From positions 1-64,000 of the forward strand of contig NZ_QJUO01000021.1 of NCBI RefSeq assembly GCF_004327335.1: DNA of 64,000 bases, read 5' to 3'. The notes beneath the pieces are model-generated. The model was not told the origin of the DNA. It saw only the letters and a program-made list of their open reading frames with translations, and made no database searches. This DNA comes from Stutzerimonas kirkiae (GTDB taxonomy: Bacteria > Pseudomonadota > Gammaproteobacteria > Pseudomonadales > Pseudomonadaceae). Below, piece by piece: positions 51,833-61,460 of this stretch. Numbering within the stretch: position 1 is the first letter of the stretch; each line of letters opens with the position of its first letter. A program made the position numbers and the translations under genes.

Positions 51833-52846
51833 TCAAGAGTTTCCATTTCCCGAGGAACGGTCACGCCGGCGCATGAGCCGCTCCAACAGTGGGCGCCCGG
51901 CCAGTTGCAGGAACACCGGGGCCCCGGCGATCAGGTAGAAGTGATAGGTGACGAAACGCCAGATCAGGATGGCCGCCGCACTGGTGGACTTGCCGACCAT
52001 CGGTGCCAACAGCGCCGCCGAGGCCAGTTCGGCGCTGCCAGCGCCACCGGGCAGCAGGCTCAGGTGCCCGGCACCGAGGGCCAGCATCTGCACCAGGAAG
52101 CTCCAGCCCCAGTCGATCTGTCGCCCCAGGCCAAGCAGGGTCAGGTACAGCACGCTGTAGCGCAGCAGGCCATGCAGCACGGTCAGCAGGAAGACGCTCA
52201 GTAGCAACAGGCGCGGCAGGCCCAGGCTGGCGCGCAAGGCATTGCGAAAGCGCAACAGCATCCTGGCCCAGCGCCAGCGGCGGCGGCGCCCTACCCCCAG
52301 GCGCGCCAGCAGTACGCCGGCGCTGCGGAACAGCCCAAGATGAAAGCGCGCCAACAGCCCCAGCAACGTCAGCACAACCAGCATGAGCGCCAGGCTGCCG
52401 CCCAGCAGATTGTCCATGAAAGGCGTCAACGCATGGGTCAGGCCATAGACCAGCACGCCCAGCATGGCACAGGCGAAGAACAGCAGATCGCTCAGTTGCT
52501 CCACCGCGTAAGTGGCGGCGCCCTTGGCTGGTGCCACGCCCTGGCGCGCCAGCAGCACGGCCAGGGTCACCGGCCCTCCGGCACCGCCCGGCGTGGCGCA
52601 GATGGCGAACTCGGTGGCCATGACGATGGCCGTCGCCCGCCCCTGCCCCAGGCTCTTGCGCCCCAGCAACAGGCGCAGGCGCAAGGCATTCAGGCTCCAG
52701 CCCAGCACGATCATGGCCAGCATGCCCAGCAACCAACTGAGGGGAAAGCGGCGCAAATGCCCCAGCGACTCGCTGCCGCCCAGCAGCAGGGGGATCAGCG
52801 CGGCGGCGATCAGGGCCGCCAACAGTATCCATCCACCGCGGTTCAT
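51833..52846 (-). CDS. Flippase-like membrane protein (lysylphosphatidylglycerol synthase TM domain, UPF0104)
   Basis: Integral membrane protein of 337 residues with about eight to nine TM helices. Family motifs include ATEFAICATPGGAGGPV, EQLSDLLFFACAMLGVLV and the C-terminal LSLLPGGAGSAELASAALL. These match the flippase-like membrane part of MprF without the aminoacyl-transferase domain. It is the last gene of a three-gene operon, overlapping the DUF2334 gene by four bases. The start MNRGGWILLAAL (52846) is inferred from that overlap. It may flip or accept a lipid made by the upstream enzymes; this is inference. Confidence 0.8.
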   Translation of the reverse strand: MNRGGWILLAALIAAALIPLLLGGSESLGHLRRFPLSWLLGMLAMIVLGWSLNALRLRLLLGRKSLGQGRATAIVMATEFAICATPGGAGGPVTLAVLLARQGVAPAKGAATYAVEQLSDLLFFACAMLGVLVYGLTHALTPFMDNLLGGSLALMLVVLTLLGLLARFHLGLFRSAGVLLARLGVGRRRRWRWARMLLRFRNALRASLGLPRLLLLSVFLLTVLHGLLRYSVLYLTLLGLGRQIDWGWSFLVQMLALGAGHLSLLPGGAGSAELASAALLAPMVGKSTSAAAILIWRFVTYHFYLIAGAPVFLQLAGRPLLERLMRRRDRSSGNGNS

Positions 52847-53586
52847 GGCTGCCGGCGCAACCAGTCGAACTTGGTCAGTGCCTGGCGTCCATCCGCCAGC
52901 TCCTGGCGCAGGACCCGCAACCAGTAGTCGCGGGAGAAAGCGTGGCGCATATCCACCGGGTGCAGCCCCAGCCGCAGCCCGGGCGAATGGGCACAGCGCC
53001 GTCGCGCCGATTCGCTGTTGAGCCACGACAGCCCGCGCCGCCAGCCACTGCGGGCACTCCAGACCAGGCCTGGCGCCGGCAGCCGCTGGAAATCCGGCAG
53101 GCGGTACAGGCAACCGGGTGCGCTGCTGTAGGACAGCCCGCTATCGCGCAAGGCCCGGCGCGTGCCCTCACTCATCAACCAGGCCGGCGCCACGAAGCCG
53201 TGCAGGGGCCAGACGAGTTCCCGGAACAGTTCGATACCCCGCTCCAGGCGCTCGCGGGCCGAGGCCTGGTCACGCCCGTAGAACTCGCCCTCGTGGGTGT
53301 AGACGCGGCGCATGAACCAGTCCACCGGGGCGCGCGGCGCCGGCCCCTCATCGGCATGGTGAAAACCGTGCAGCACCAGTTCGTCGCCCCGCTCGAGACG
53401 CGACGCCAGCATCCGGCAGAAATCGGGATACTGGCGCAAGGGATTGCGCCGATGGAAATCCGGCACCACCAGCCAGGTGATGGGTATTCGCCCCAGGGCA
53501 TCCACCCGCGCCACGAAAGGCTGGTAGTCCCGCCAGGTTTCCGGGGCCACGTCGTGCAGCACCAGCATCAATGCGCGCTCAGCCAT
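52843..53586 (-). CDS. DUF2334 polysaccharide-deacetylase-like protein
   Basis: Protein of 247 residues related to NodB-type deacetylases. VLHDVAPETW has the Asp/His pair near the start, HGFHHADEG is the metal-binding HxxHH-like motif, and APAWLMSEGT and LHPVDM are further core segments. The usual role would be removal of acyl groups from a sugar or glycolipid, but no substrate is known. No signal peptide is seen, so it should act in the cytoplasm. It overlaps the glycosyltransferase stop by eight bases and the flippase-like gene by four. Confidence 0.82.
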   Translation of the reverse strand: MAERALMLVLHDVAPETWRDYQPFVARVDALGRIPITWLVVPDFHRRNPLRQYPDFCRMLASRLERGDELVLHGFHHADEGPAPRAPVDWFMRRVYTHEGEFYGRDQASARERLERGIELFRELVWPLHGFVAPAWLMSEGTRRALRDSGLSYSSAPGCLYRLPDFQRLPAPGLVWSARSGWRRGLSWLNSESARRRCAHSPGLRLGLHPVDMRHAFSRDYWLRVLRQELADGRQALTKFDWLRRQP

Positions 53587-54694
53587 GGGCGGCCACCGCC
53601 GACTCGGCATACCCGGTCACGGCCCGGTAGTGGACCAGCAGGCCGGCGATGACCGCATCCCAGGCATAGTGGGCCTCGACATGCAGGCGCGCCTGCTCAC
53701 CCATGCGCCGCACATCGGCCTCGAACAGCTCCCGCACGGCCCGCGCCATGTCCTTCGCATCCAGCGGCCGGCAGAGGTTGCCGGCATGCGCGGGAACCAG
53801 TTCCGGCAGTGCCCCGGCACGCGCCGCCACCACCGGGATGCCACAGGCCATGGCTTCCAGCGCCACCAGGCCGAAGGTCTCCTGGTTGCCCGCGTGCAGC
53901 AGCACGTCACTACTGGCCATCAGCCTGGCGACCTCCACGGCCGGGCGAAAGCCATCCATGACCGTGACATTCTCCGGCACCCGTCGTGGCATGCAGGAGC
54001 CGACCAGCAGCAGGTGATAGGGCCCCCCCAGCTCCCTGGCCACCTCCAGCAACACGGGCAGGTTCTTCTCGCGCGACCCGCGCCCGGCGAAGATCATCAG
54101 GCGCGCGCTATCGTCGAGCCCCAGTTCGGCGCGCAACCGCTCATCGCGCCAGCGCGGATGGAACACCTGCAGGTCGACCCCCAGCGGCCGGACGTGAACA
54201 TTGCGCACGCCAAGGCCGAGCAGTTTGTGCGCCATCACATGGCTTGGTACCAACACCCGGTCGAAGCGGCCATACAGGTTGGCAACATAATGCTCCAGCC
54301 GCTCGCCGAGCCAGTCACCGCCACGGTTGCGCGCCAGCAGGGGCAGGTCGGAATGATAGAAACCGATCACCGGTACATCCAGGCGGCGCCCCGCGTCCAG
54401 CGCCGCCCAGGCCGTCATGTAGGGATCGCCGACCTCGATCAGGTCCGGATTCAGGCTGCGCAGCAGGTTGCGCCAGGGGGAACGCCGCAGCGGGAAACGG
54501 TAGCCCTTGCCGAACGGCAACAGCGGCGCGGGCAGTTCGTAGATGCCGCCTTCCTCGCCATAAGCGGCGCCCGGCACCAGGACACTATGGCGAATACCGG
54601 GATAGTGCTGCAGGCGCCGGTGCTTGGCTTCCAGATAGGTACGCACGCCGCCGCTGGCTGGCGCATAGAACATGGTCATGTCAACGATATGCAA
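53579..54694 (-). CDS. GT4-family glycosyltransferase
   Basis: Glycosyltransferase of 371 residues. The N-terminal domain begins HIVDMTMFYAPASGGVRTYL and contains DLIEVGDPYMTAWAAL and FYHSDLP. The C-terminal nucleotide-sugar domain has FAGRGSREKNL and the E-x7-E motif in ETFGLVALEAMACGIPVVAA. The closest recalled group is lipid glycosyltransferases of the SqdX/PimB/MgtA kind. I prefer a TTG start at 54694 (giving MHIVDMTMFY), behind GGAG, over the ATG at 54724, which has no ribosome binding site. First gene of the overlapped GT-DUF2334-flippase operon. Confidence 0.83.
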   Translation of the reverse strand: MHIVDMTMFYAPASGGVRTYLEAKHRRLQHYPGIRHSVLVPGAAYGEEGGIYELPAPLLPFGKGYRFPLRRSPWRNLLRSLNPDLIEVGDPYMTAWAALDAGRRLDVPVIGFYHSDLPLLARNRGGDWLGERLEHYVANLYGRFDRVLVPSHVMAHKLLGLGVRNVHVRPLGVDLQVFHPRWRDERLRAELGLDDSARLMIFAGRGSREKNLPVLLEVARELGGPYHLLLVGSCMPRRVPENVTVMDGFRPAVEVARLMASSDVLLHAGNQETFGLVALEAMACGIPVVAARAGALPELVPAHAGNLCRPLDAKDMARAVRELFEADVRRMGEQARLHVEAHYAWDAVIAGLLVHYRAVTGYAESAVAAHG

Positions 54695-54919
54695 GGCACT
54701 GCTACTCCATTGAGTCGGTGCCATGGCACAAGCCACTGGCCGCTCACACAGAAAGAATCTGTAATGATTTCAATGGACCCCCGCCGCCGGCAGTCGTTCT
54801 GCCCATATGTCACAAGACTGTATGGAACGCCTTGGCGTGGGGTGCGCCGGGATAACTGCGATCATTGCGGTGCGCACGGCGCATCCTGCGCACCACGGCG
54901 ATAGCCGATCGGCCCCGGG

Positions 54920-55447
54920 CTATTTCGCCTCGAGCGCCGCCAGCCACTCGGCGTACAGATGCGTCTGCTCCGGCTCCAGGCCGAGACGCTGCATATGTTC
55001 CAGGTGCTGGTCGATCTCATGCACCATCGGGTCGATACCGCCGGGGTTGCCATCCAGCCGGCACATCTGCATCACCCCCAGGTGGTAGAAGCGCAGCAGT
55101 TTCAGCGCATGCGGCTCATCCCGCGCAACGGCCTCCCTGATACGGTGCATGCGGTTGGTCACCCGCATCAGGTTGCGCTTGAGGCGCCAGCCGTACACGG
55201 CGGGCGCCATCCAGGGGCGGGGCCAGAAGACCAGGCGGACCAGCGCCACGCTCAGCACCAGGCCGGCCAGCACGCCCGCCAGGTTCAAGCGGAAATTATC
55301 GCCCCCGGGCGTACCGAACAGTTGCACGCCCAGGGTCGACAGCCCCAGCCCCAGGCCAGCGAAGATGACAACAACCAGCAAGGTGATACGGCGTGTCTGT
55401 TGCCGATAGCGCTGTGGCTCCATCGGCTGGATTTCGAAAAGCGTCAC
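54920..55447 (-). CDS. DUF3087 family membrane protein
   Basis: Protein of 175 residues with two TM helices (about 21-44 and 57-76) and a helical soluble C-terminal part with VTNRMHRIREAVARDEPHALKLLRFYHLG. Proteins of this kind (DUF3087) are common in pseudomonads without a known role. GTG start at 55447 preceded by AAGGAG. It lies between the DUF998 gene and the GT operon, on the same strand. Confidence 0.75.
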   Translation of the reverse strand: MTLFEIQPMEPQRYRQQTRRITLLVVVIFAGLGLGLSTLGVQLFGTPGGDNFRLNLAGVLAGLVLSVALVRLVFWPRPWMAPAVYGWRLKRNLMRVTNRMHRIREAVARDEPHALKLLRFYHLGVMQMCRLDGNPGGIDPMVHEIDQHLEHMQRLGLEPEQTHLYAEWLAALEAK

Positions 55448-55481
55448 GGCAGTTGTCTCCTTGCAGACGATAAGTGCAGGC

Positions 55482-56105
55482 TCAGTCCGACAAACGCCGG
55501 GACTGCCACCAGATGGTCAATGCCAGCGCGGCCACCCACAGCACCTGGACACCATAGTTGAGCCGCTGGTAAAGCCCGAATCCCTGCCCGGCCTCGACGG
55601 CCTGCGCCATCAACGGCATGGTCAGCACCGCCAGCATCACCGCCGCCACCGACAACAGGCTCAACACGCGGCTGCCGAGCAGCTTCTGCGCCAGGAAGAT
55701 CCAGATGAAGCTTGCCAGCAGCAGACTCAGGAACATCACGAAACCGGCCAGGTTATGCAGGTTCTGGCTGCTGGACGGCCGCTCCAGCGAGCAACCGACA
55801 TCGCACGCGTAATAGCCCGTGGCAAAGCTGGCCAGCCCGTGCAGCATCACGAGCACGGCAGTCGCACGCGACCAGAGGTTGCCGAATTGCAGCCACAGGG
55901 CCAGACCAAAGAGAACGAACAACACCCCGAGAGGGTAGTTGTTGATCAGCGGGGAAATACCATGGGTGGGGGCACCCAACGCTCCCAGCTCGCTCATGGC
56001 CTGGTCCACATGGCTGTAACCGGGATACAGTGCGCCGGCCAGCATGACCCCGAGCGCCAGCCAGAATGGAATCAGAACCCCCGCCATAAAACCGTATTTG
56101 CGCAT
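55482..56105 (-). CDS. DUF998 family membrane protein
   Basis: Integral membrane protein of 207 residues with six predicted TM segments. The motif YSHVDQAMSELGALGAPTHG in the first loop and ACDVGC in the third segment are characteristic of DUF998 proteins. No function is established. The ATG at 56105 follows GGAGGGG. The next gene, DUF3087, starts 34 bases downstream. Confidence 0.82.
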   Translation of the reverse strand: MRKYGFMAGVLIPFWLALGVMLAGALYPGYSHVDQAMSELGALGAPTHGISPLINNYPLGVLFVLFGLALWLQFGNLWSRATAVLVMLHGLASFATGYYACDVGCSLERPSSSQNLHNLAGFVMFLSLLLASFIWIFLAQKLLGSRVLSLLSVAAVMLAVLTMPLMAQAVEAGQGFGLYQRLNYGVQVLWVAALALTIWWQSRRLSD

Positions 56106-56424
56106 GTCCCCTCCGTCGTTATCGTTAATGCATTGAATCGCCAGGCGGCCGTTCAAAACCTCGCAAACCAGAGCCTGCTCTTAACGCAGCAGGCCAGACT
56201 TAGAACAGGCTCTCACGCCCATGCCTTTCAGCGTCTTTGCAAAGGCCGCGTTCAAGCCACTGTCGCGAACGATCTGGATATCCGCGCACCTGGGTCCCCG
56301 CCTTCGCGGGGACGACGGTGGGGGACCTCTCGCTTCTCCCTGCTTCCCCTACCCCTGTCCTTCCCGCGAAGGCGGAATACACGCAATGGTGGTAGCACTC
56401 CTGCCTTGCCGGCAAGCATGGTTC
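56106..56424. other. Gap between hrpA and the DUF998 gene, with REP-type hairpins
   Basis: No gene is supported in 319 bases. It contains GTCCCCGCCTTCGCGGGGAC at 56294-56313, a near-perfect hairpin of a widespread type, a related TTCCCGCGAAGGCGGAA at 56361-56377, and a CTTGCCGGCAAG palindrome at about 56403-56414. Confidence 0.6.
56294..56313. repeat. REP-type hairpin
   Basis: GTCCCC-GCCTTCGC-GGGGAC, a 20-base palindrome of a type common in intergenic DNA of pseudomonads and relatives. Confidence 0.65.
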
Positions 56425-59400
56425 TCACGCCTCAACGCTTGCCCATTGCTTGCCCAAGCGCTTCTCGGACACCGGCATCTTCGTGCCCAGTTGCTGTGCG
56501 AACAGAGAGACACGGTACTCCTCCAGCATCCAGCGGTACTGATACAGCTCAGCATCACGCCGACCTTCCTTCGCATGTTTTTCCAGGCGCGCCTGGTATT
56601 GCTGCCAGCAGGCAGTCAATTCGCCCGCCCAGACACGGTCCCTTTGCACCTGCGAGCCGACCTTGTCCAGGCGCTGTTCGATGGCCTTGAGGTAGCGAGG
56701 AAACTCCTTCAGCCACTCGGCCGGGGTATCGCGGACGAAGCCCGGATAGACCAGGTTCGCCAACTGCTGCTTGATATCGTTCAGCGCCACCGCCTGGGCC
56801 AGGTCGATACGGCCCTTGAAGCGCTTCTGCAGGCCGTGCCATAGCTTGAGTATCTCCAGCACCAGGCGCGCCAGTTGCCCGGCCTGCTCGCTCCAGTCGC
56901 CACGCCGGCGTTCGGCGAGGGTGGCCAATGCACCGCCTTCGCGGGGCAGCTCATCGAGACCGCTGAGGATGCAACTGTCCAGGCTGGCCAGCAGGAGGTC
57001 CTCGACCAGTGCCTCCACCCGGCCCAGCTCGCGATAGAGCAGGCCAAGCTCCGTCAGCCCTGGCAGGCGGCCGCGCAAGTGCTTGGCCTGCTCGGCCAGT
57101 TGCTGCAACAGCAGCCGCTGCAAGGCGCGGCGGTGCTGGAAGTCCGCTTCGGCACGGGTCGGAAAGCGGCCCTGGTGGACCTCGCCCTTCTCCTCCACCA
57201 GGGCCGGGTAGACCGTCATCGACAGCCCCGCGACCTGGTGTTGCGCCTGTTGCTGCAAGGGGGCGAATGCCTCGGCCTGTACCCGCTCCTCACTGGTGCG
57301 CTTGCCGGGCGTGGCCAGGGCGATCCGCCCGTCGGCGGCGAAACGCGCCGTCAGCTCGGACAGCTCGCGCCCTTCTCCCAACGGCCTGCCTTCGCCGTCG
57401 ACCACCTCGATATTCATGCGCAGGTGGCTGTCGAGCTGCTGTTCGGCCTCCTGCCAGGCTTCTTCCGGTACCCGTACGCCGGTCATGCGCAGCAGTTCCT
57501 GCCCCAGCGCCTGGGTCAGGGAGGCGCTGGCGAACGTCACCCGCGCCAGGGCCGCCTGGACGAAATCCGGTACCGGCACGAAATTCTTGCGCAGGGCCTT
57601 GGGCAGGTTGCGCACCAACGCCACGCACTTGGCCTCCAGCAAGCCCGGCACCAGCCAGGCCAGGCGCTCGGCGGGCAATTGCGGCAACAGCGGCGCCGGC
57701 ACACGGACCGTCACTCCGTCGCGCGGATGATTCGGCTCGAAGTGGTAACTCAGCGGCAATTGCAATTCGCCGAGCTGCAACTGATCGGGGTACTGCGCCG
57801 CCGTCACTTCCCTGGCGTCGCGGGCCAGCACATCGGCCTCGCTCATCACCAGCAATTGTGGGTTGCCGGCGCTCTCGCGCTTGTACCAGTTCTCGAAACG
57901 GGCGACCTGGCAGATATCCTCCGGCAGGCGCGCCGCGTAGTAGGCGTAGAGGGTTTCCTCGTCGGCAAGGATATCGCGCCGGCGTGCCTTGGCTTCCAGC
58001 TCGTCGAGGCGCTCCAGCAGGGCGCGGTTGGCACTGAGCGCCCTGGCCTGGCTGCGCATCTCGCCGCGCACCAGGCCCTCGCGGATGAACAGGTCGCGGG
58101 AAACCAGCGGATCCACCGGCCCGTAGTGCACAGGCCGGCGCCCGACGACGATCAGGCCGTAGAGGGTGATCTGCTCGTAGGCCACCACCTGGCCGCGCTT
58201 CTTCTCCCAGTGCGGCTCGAAGTGGTTCTTCTTGATCAGGTGGCCGGCCAGCGGCTCGATCCATTCCGGTTCGATGCGGGCGACGATCCGCGCGAACAAC
58301 TGGCTGGTCTCCAGCAGTTCCGCCGCCATGATCCACTGGGGCTTCTTGCGCCCGAGCACACTGGATGGGTGCACGCGGAAGCGCCGCTGGCGGGCGCCCA
58401 GGTAGTCGCCCTCCTCGGTCTTCTGGCCGATCTGGCTGAGCAGGCCGGAGAGAATCGCCTGGTGCACGGCGGCATAGCCGCGCGCGCGCTGCGCCGCCTC
58501 ACCGGCCTCGGCCTGCTGGCGGGCGATGGCGTTGAGCTTGGTATCCTTGGTCAGTTGCGGGGCCGCATGGGTATCGCTTCGCTCAACCCATCCTACCGCT
58601 GCGGCAGCACTCGGGCGCTGCGCATCCCGCGAATGGCTGTCGCCCAGCCGCAACTCGCGGGCGATCAGCACCAGTTGCCGGTGCGCATCGCGCCATTCGC
58701 GCAGGCGCAGGTAGTTGAGGAAATTCTTGCGGCACCAGCTTCGCAGCGCATTGCTGCCGAGGGCCTGGCGCTGTTCTTCGAAACCGCGCCAGATATTGAT
58801 CAGCGCGGCGAAGTCGGAATCCGGGTCCTTCCATTGCGCATGGGCCTGGTCGGCAGCCTGCTGGCGCTCCAGCGGCCGCTCGCGCACGTCCTGCACGGAC
58901 AGCGCGCTGGCGATCACCAGCAGTTCCTCCAGACTGCCCAGGCGCGCGCCTTCCAGCAGCATGCGGCCAAGCCGCGGGTCGATCGGCAGGCGCGCCAGTT
59001 GCCGGCCGAGGGCGGTCAGCTCGCCCTCGCGGGTCACCGCCGAGAGTTCCTGCAGCAGGTTGAAGCCGTCGCTGATGGCGCGCCCATCCGGCGGCTCGAT
59101 GAAGGGGAAGTCCTCGATACGCCCGAGGCGCAGGTGCAGCATCTGCAGGATCACCGCCGCCAGGTTGGTGCGCAGGATTTCCGGATCGGTGAAGGCCAGG
59201 CGCCCGAGGAAATCCTCCTCGCTGTAGAGGCGGATGCAGATGCCCGGCTCGACCCGCCCGCAACGGCCCTTGCGCTGGTTGGCGCTGGCCTGGGAAATCG
59301 CCTCCACCGGCAGCCGCTGCACCTTGGCGCGATAGCTGTAGCGGCTGATGCGCGCGGTGCCGCTGTCGATCACATAGCGGATGCCGGGCACCGTCAGCGA

Positions 59401-60492
59401 GGTCTCGGCGACGTTGGTCGCCAGCACGATCTTGCGCGCCGGCAGCGACTTGAAGATCTTCTGCTGCTCCGCCGGGGTCAGCCGCGCATACAGCGGCAGT
59501 ACTTCGGTAAAGCGCAGGTTGGCCTTGCGCAGCACCTCGGCGGCATCGCGGATCTCGCGCTCGCCAGGCAGAAATACCAGCACGTCGCCCGGGCGCTGGC
59601 CGACGCTGCGCTCATGGGCGGCGATCTCGTCCAGTGCGGCGAGGATGCCCTGGTCCACGGTCAGGTCGTCCTCTACGCGGTTACCCTCCTCGTCCACTTC
59701 CTGCGACAGCGGCCGGTACCAGGTTTCCACCGGATAGGTGCGCCCGGACACCTCGATGATCGGCGCATCGCCGAAGTGTTCACTGAAACGCTGCAGGTCG
59801 ATGGTCGCCGAGGTGATGATCAGCTTGAGGTCGGGGCGGCGTGGCAGCAGGGTCTTCAGGTAGCCGAGCAGGAAGTCGATGTTCAGGCTGCGCTCGTGGG
59901 CCTCGTCGACGATCAGCGTGTCGTACTTTTCCAGGTAGCGGTCATGGGCGGTTTCCGCCAGCAGGATGCCGTCGGTCATCAGCTTGACCAGCGTACTGTC
60001 CTTGCTCTGGTCCTCGAAGCGCACCTGGTAGCCGACCAGTTCGCCCAGCGGCGTACCGATTTCCTCGGCCACCCGCGTCGCCACGCTGCGCGCCGCCAGC
60101 CGGCGCGGCTGGGTATGGCCGATCAGGCCGTGCACACCGCGCCCCAGTTCCAGGCAGATCTTCGGCAACTGGGTAGTCTTGCCCGAGCCGGTTTCCCCGG
60201 CGATCACCAGCACCTGGTGTTCGAGCAGCGCGGCCTTGATTTCCTCGCGCTTGGCGGCGATCGGCAGGCTGTCGTCGTAACGCATCGGCGGCACGCTCCG
60301 GCGCCGCGCCTCGACCCTGGCCCGCGAGCGCTCGAAGCGCTCCAGCCACTGCGCCAGGCGCGCCTCGTCCGGTTTCTTGCGCAACTCCAGCAACTGCCGG
60401 CGCAGGCGATGGCGGTCGCCGCTCGCCACCTGGGAAAGGTTGTTCAACAGGTTGTCGAGCTGGGCGGCGATGGCGGGCGTGGCTTCAGTCAT
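56425..60492 (-). CDS. hrpA: ATP-dependent RNA helicase HrpA (DEAH box)
   Basis: DEAH-box helicase of 1355 residues. Walker A GETGSGKT is at 99-106, DEAH at 196-199, then SATID and the motif VI region QRKGRCGRVEPG. Ratchet, OB and a large C-terminal DUF3418 domain ending at LGKQWASVEA follow. HrpA acts on stalled ribosomes and mRNA. It is about 50 residues longer than expected: residues about 618-667, between RELRLG and ARGYAAVHQAILSGLL, contain VGWVERSDTH, the translation of a dispersed repeat. The reading frame is intact. Confidence 0.94.
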   Translation of the reverse strand: MTEATPAIAAQLDNLLNNLSQVASGDRHRLRRQLLELRKKPDEARLAQWLERFERSRARVEARRRSVPPMRYDDSLPIAAKREEIKAALLEHQVLVIAGETGSGKTTQLPKICLELGRGVHGLIGHTQPRRLAARSVATRVAEEIGTPLGELVGYQVRFEDQSKDSTLVKLMTDGILLAETAHDRYLEKYDTLIVDEAHERSLNIDFLLGYLKTLLPRRPDLKLIITSATIDLQRFSEHFGDAPIIEVSGRTYPVETWYRPLSQEVDEEGNRVEDDLTVDQGILAALDEIAAHERSVGQRPGDVLVFLPGEREIRDAAEVLRKANLRFTEVLPLYARLTPAEQQKIFKSLPARKIVLATNVAETSLTVPGIRYVIDSGTARISRYSYRAKVQRLPVEAISQASANQRKGRCGRVEPGICIRLYSEEDFLGRLAFTDPEILRTNLAAVILQMLHLRLGRIEDFPFIEPPDGRAISDGFNLLQELSAVTREGELTALGRQLARLPIDPRLGRMLLEGARLGSLEELLVIASALSVQDVRERPLERQQAADQAHAQWKDPDSDFAALINIWRGFEEQRQALGSNALRSWCRKNFLNYLRLREWRDAHRQLVLIARELRLGDSHSRDAQRPSAAAAVGWVERSDTHAAPQLTKDTKLNAIARQQAEAGEAAQRARGYAAVHQAILSGLLSQIGQKTEEGDYLGARQRRFRVHPSSVLGRKKPQWIMAAELLETSQLFARIVARIEPEWIEPLAGHLIKKNHFEPHWEKKRGQVVAYEQITLYGLIVVGRRPVHYGPVDPLVSRDLFIREGLVRGEMRSQARALSANRALLERLDELEAKARRRDILADEETLYAYYAARLPEDICQVARFENWYKRESAGNPQLLVMSEADVLARDAREVTAAQYPDQLQLGELQLPLSYHFEPNHPRDGVTVRVPAPLLPQLPAERLAWLVPGLLEAKCVALVRNLPKALRKNFVPVPDFVQAALARVTFASASLTQALGQELLRMTGVRVPEEAWQEAEQQLDSHLRMNIEVVDGEGRPLGEGRELSELTARFAADGRIALATPGKRTSEERVQAEAFAPLQQQAQHQVAGLSMTVYPALVEEKGEVHQGRFPTRAEADFQHRRALQRLLLQQLAEQAKHLRGRLPGLTELGLLYRELGRVEALVEDLLLASLDSCILSGLDELPREGGALATLAERRRGDWSEQAGQLARLVLEILKLWHGLQKRFKGRIDLAQAVALNDIKQQLANLVYPGFVRDTPAEWLKEFPRYLKAIEQRLDKVGSQVQRDRVWAGELTACWQQYQARLEKHAKEGRRDAELYQYRWMLEEYRVSLFAQQLGTKMPVSEKRLGKQWASVEA
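58567..58596. repeat. Dispersed GGATGGGTTGAGCGAAGCG-type repeat inside hrpA
   Basis: The 30 bases encode VGWVERSDTH on the minus strand (hrpA residues about 633-642). The same repeat type occurs at 62185-62270 and 15654-15686. It lies in a non-conserved insertion of the helicase. Confidence 0.75.
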
Positions 60493-60570
60493 GGTGATCC
60501 GGAGGTGGACAATATAGGCGGAATAATCGGTTAAGACGGTCGTGCCATGTACTCAGAAGAGCCGAGAACA

Positions 60571-60656
60571 GCGCTGGAGGCTTGAGACTGGACGACGCGC
60601 CGTCCGTTGCCTGCTGGAGACGGAGCTTTTACCTCCAGTTTCCAGCCCCCAGCGCT
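60571..60656. repeat. Long hairpin repeat, copy 4
   Basis: Arms GCGCTGGAGGCTTGAGACTGG and TCCAGTTTCCAGCCCCCAGC pair at 19 of 22 positions. It sits in the 224-bp gap between pdxJ and hrpA. The following bases (GCATGGCGCGATTGCCCTG) also resemble sequence after the copy at 14514-14588, so the repeat unit is longer than the hairpin. Confidence 0.65.
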
Positions 60657-60716
60657 TTTATCGAAGGCTTGAGCGCATGGCGCGATTGCCCTGGGAATCG
60701 GTGCGCGTGGCGCACC

Positions 60717-61460
60717 CTACGCCTGGGCGGCGGCGACGATCAACGCCTTCATCTCGCGCACCGCCTGCGGGAAGCCGACGAACAGCGCATGGGCGACGAT
60801 GGCGTGGCCGATGTTCAGTTCGTTGATGCCTTCCAGCGCGGCGATGGCCTGGCTGTTGTGGTAGTGCAGGCCATGCCCGGCATTGACCACCAGCCCCAGT
60901 TCGCGCCCCAGCGCCACGCCCTGGCGAATTCGCTGCAGCTCGGCGGCTTGCGCCTGCGGCGTCTCGGCATCGGCATAACGCCCGGTATGCAACTCGATGG
61001 CCGGAGCACCCAGGCGCCGCGCCGCCTCGATCTGCGCCGGCTCGGGGTCGATGAACAGCGATACCTGGCAATCCAGCCGCGCCAGGCGCTCGATCGCCGC
61101 CGCCACCCGTGCCTCCTGCGCCAGCACATCCAGGCCGCCTTCGGTGGTCAGCTCCTGACGCGTCTCGGGGACGAAGCAGGCATGCGGCGGGCGAATCTCC
61201 TCGGCGAACGCCAGCATCGCCTCGGTGATGCCCATTTCGAAGTTCATGCGCGTCTGCAACACCTCGCGCAGCACCCGTACATCACGATCCTGGATATGCC
61301 GGCGATCCTCGCGCAGGTGCACGGTAATGCCGTCGGCACCGGCCTGTTCGGCATCCAGCGCGGCCTTGACCGGGTCCGGGTAGCGCGTGCCGCGCGCCTG
61401 GCGCAAGGTGGCGACGTGATCGATATTGACACCGAGCAGGATAGGTCTGGCTTCAGCCAC
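60717..61460 (-). CDS. pdxJ: Pyridoxine 5'-phosphate synthase
   Basis: Vitamin B6 enzyme of 247 residues that condenses 1-deoxyxylulose-5-phosphate with aminoacetone-3-phosphate. The TIM barrel shows [37 protein letters not shown] and [11 protein letters not shown]. It overlaps the recO stop by eight bases, as in other gammaproteobacteria, where it ends the rnc-era-recO-pdxJ operon. Confidence 0.96.
   Translation of the reverse strand: MAEARPILLGVNIDHVATLRQARGTRYPDPVKAALDAEQAGADGITVHLREDRRHIQDRDVRVLREVLQTRMNFEMGITEAMLAFAEEIRPPHACFVPETRQELTTEGGLDVLAQEARVAAAIERLARLDCQVSLFIDPEPAQIEAARRLGAPAIELHTGRYADAETPQAQAAELQRIRQGVALGRELGLVVNAGHGLHYHNSQAIAALEGINELNIGHAIVAHALFVGFPQAVREMKALIVAAAQA

Noticed and set aside
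54764-54904. Short open frame with several Cys/His codons between the glycosyltransferase and DUF3087 genes
   Set aside because: No ribosome binding site and no recognisable family; the residues look like random GC-rich sequence.
56875-60534. 1219-codon open frame on the plus strand opposite hrpA
   Set aside because: Composition is rich in Gln, His, Arg and Ala as expected of an antisense frame; hrpA on the other strand has all DEAH motifs.
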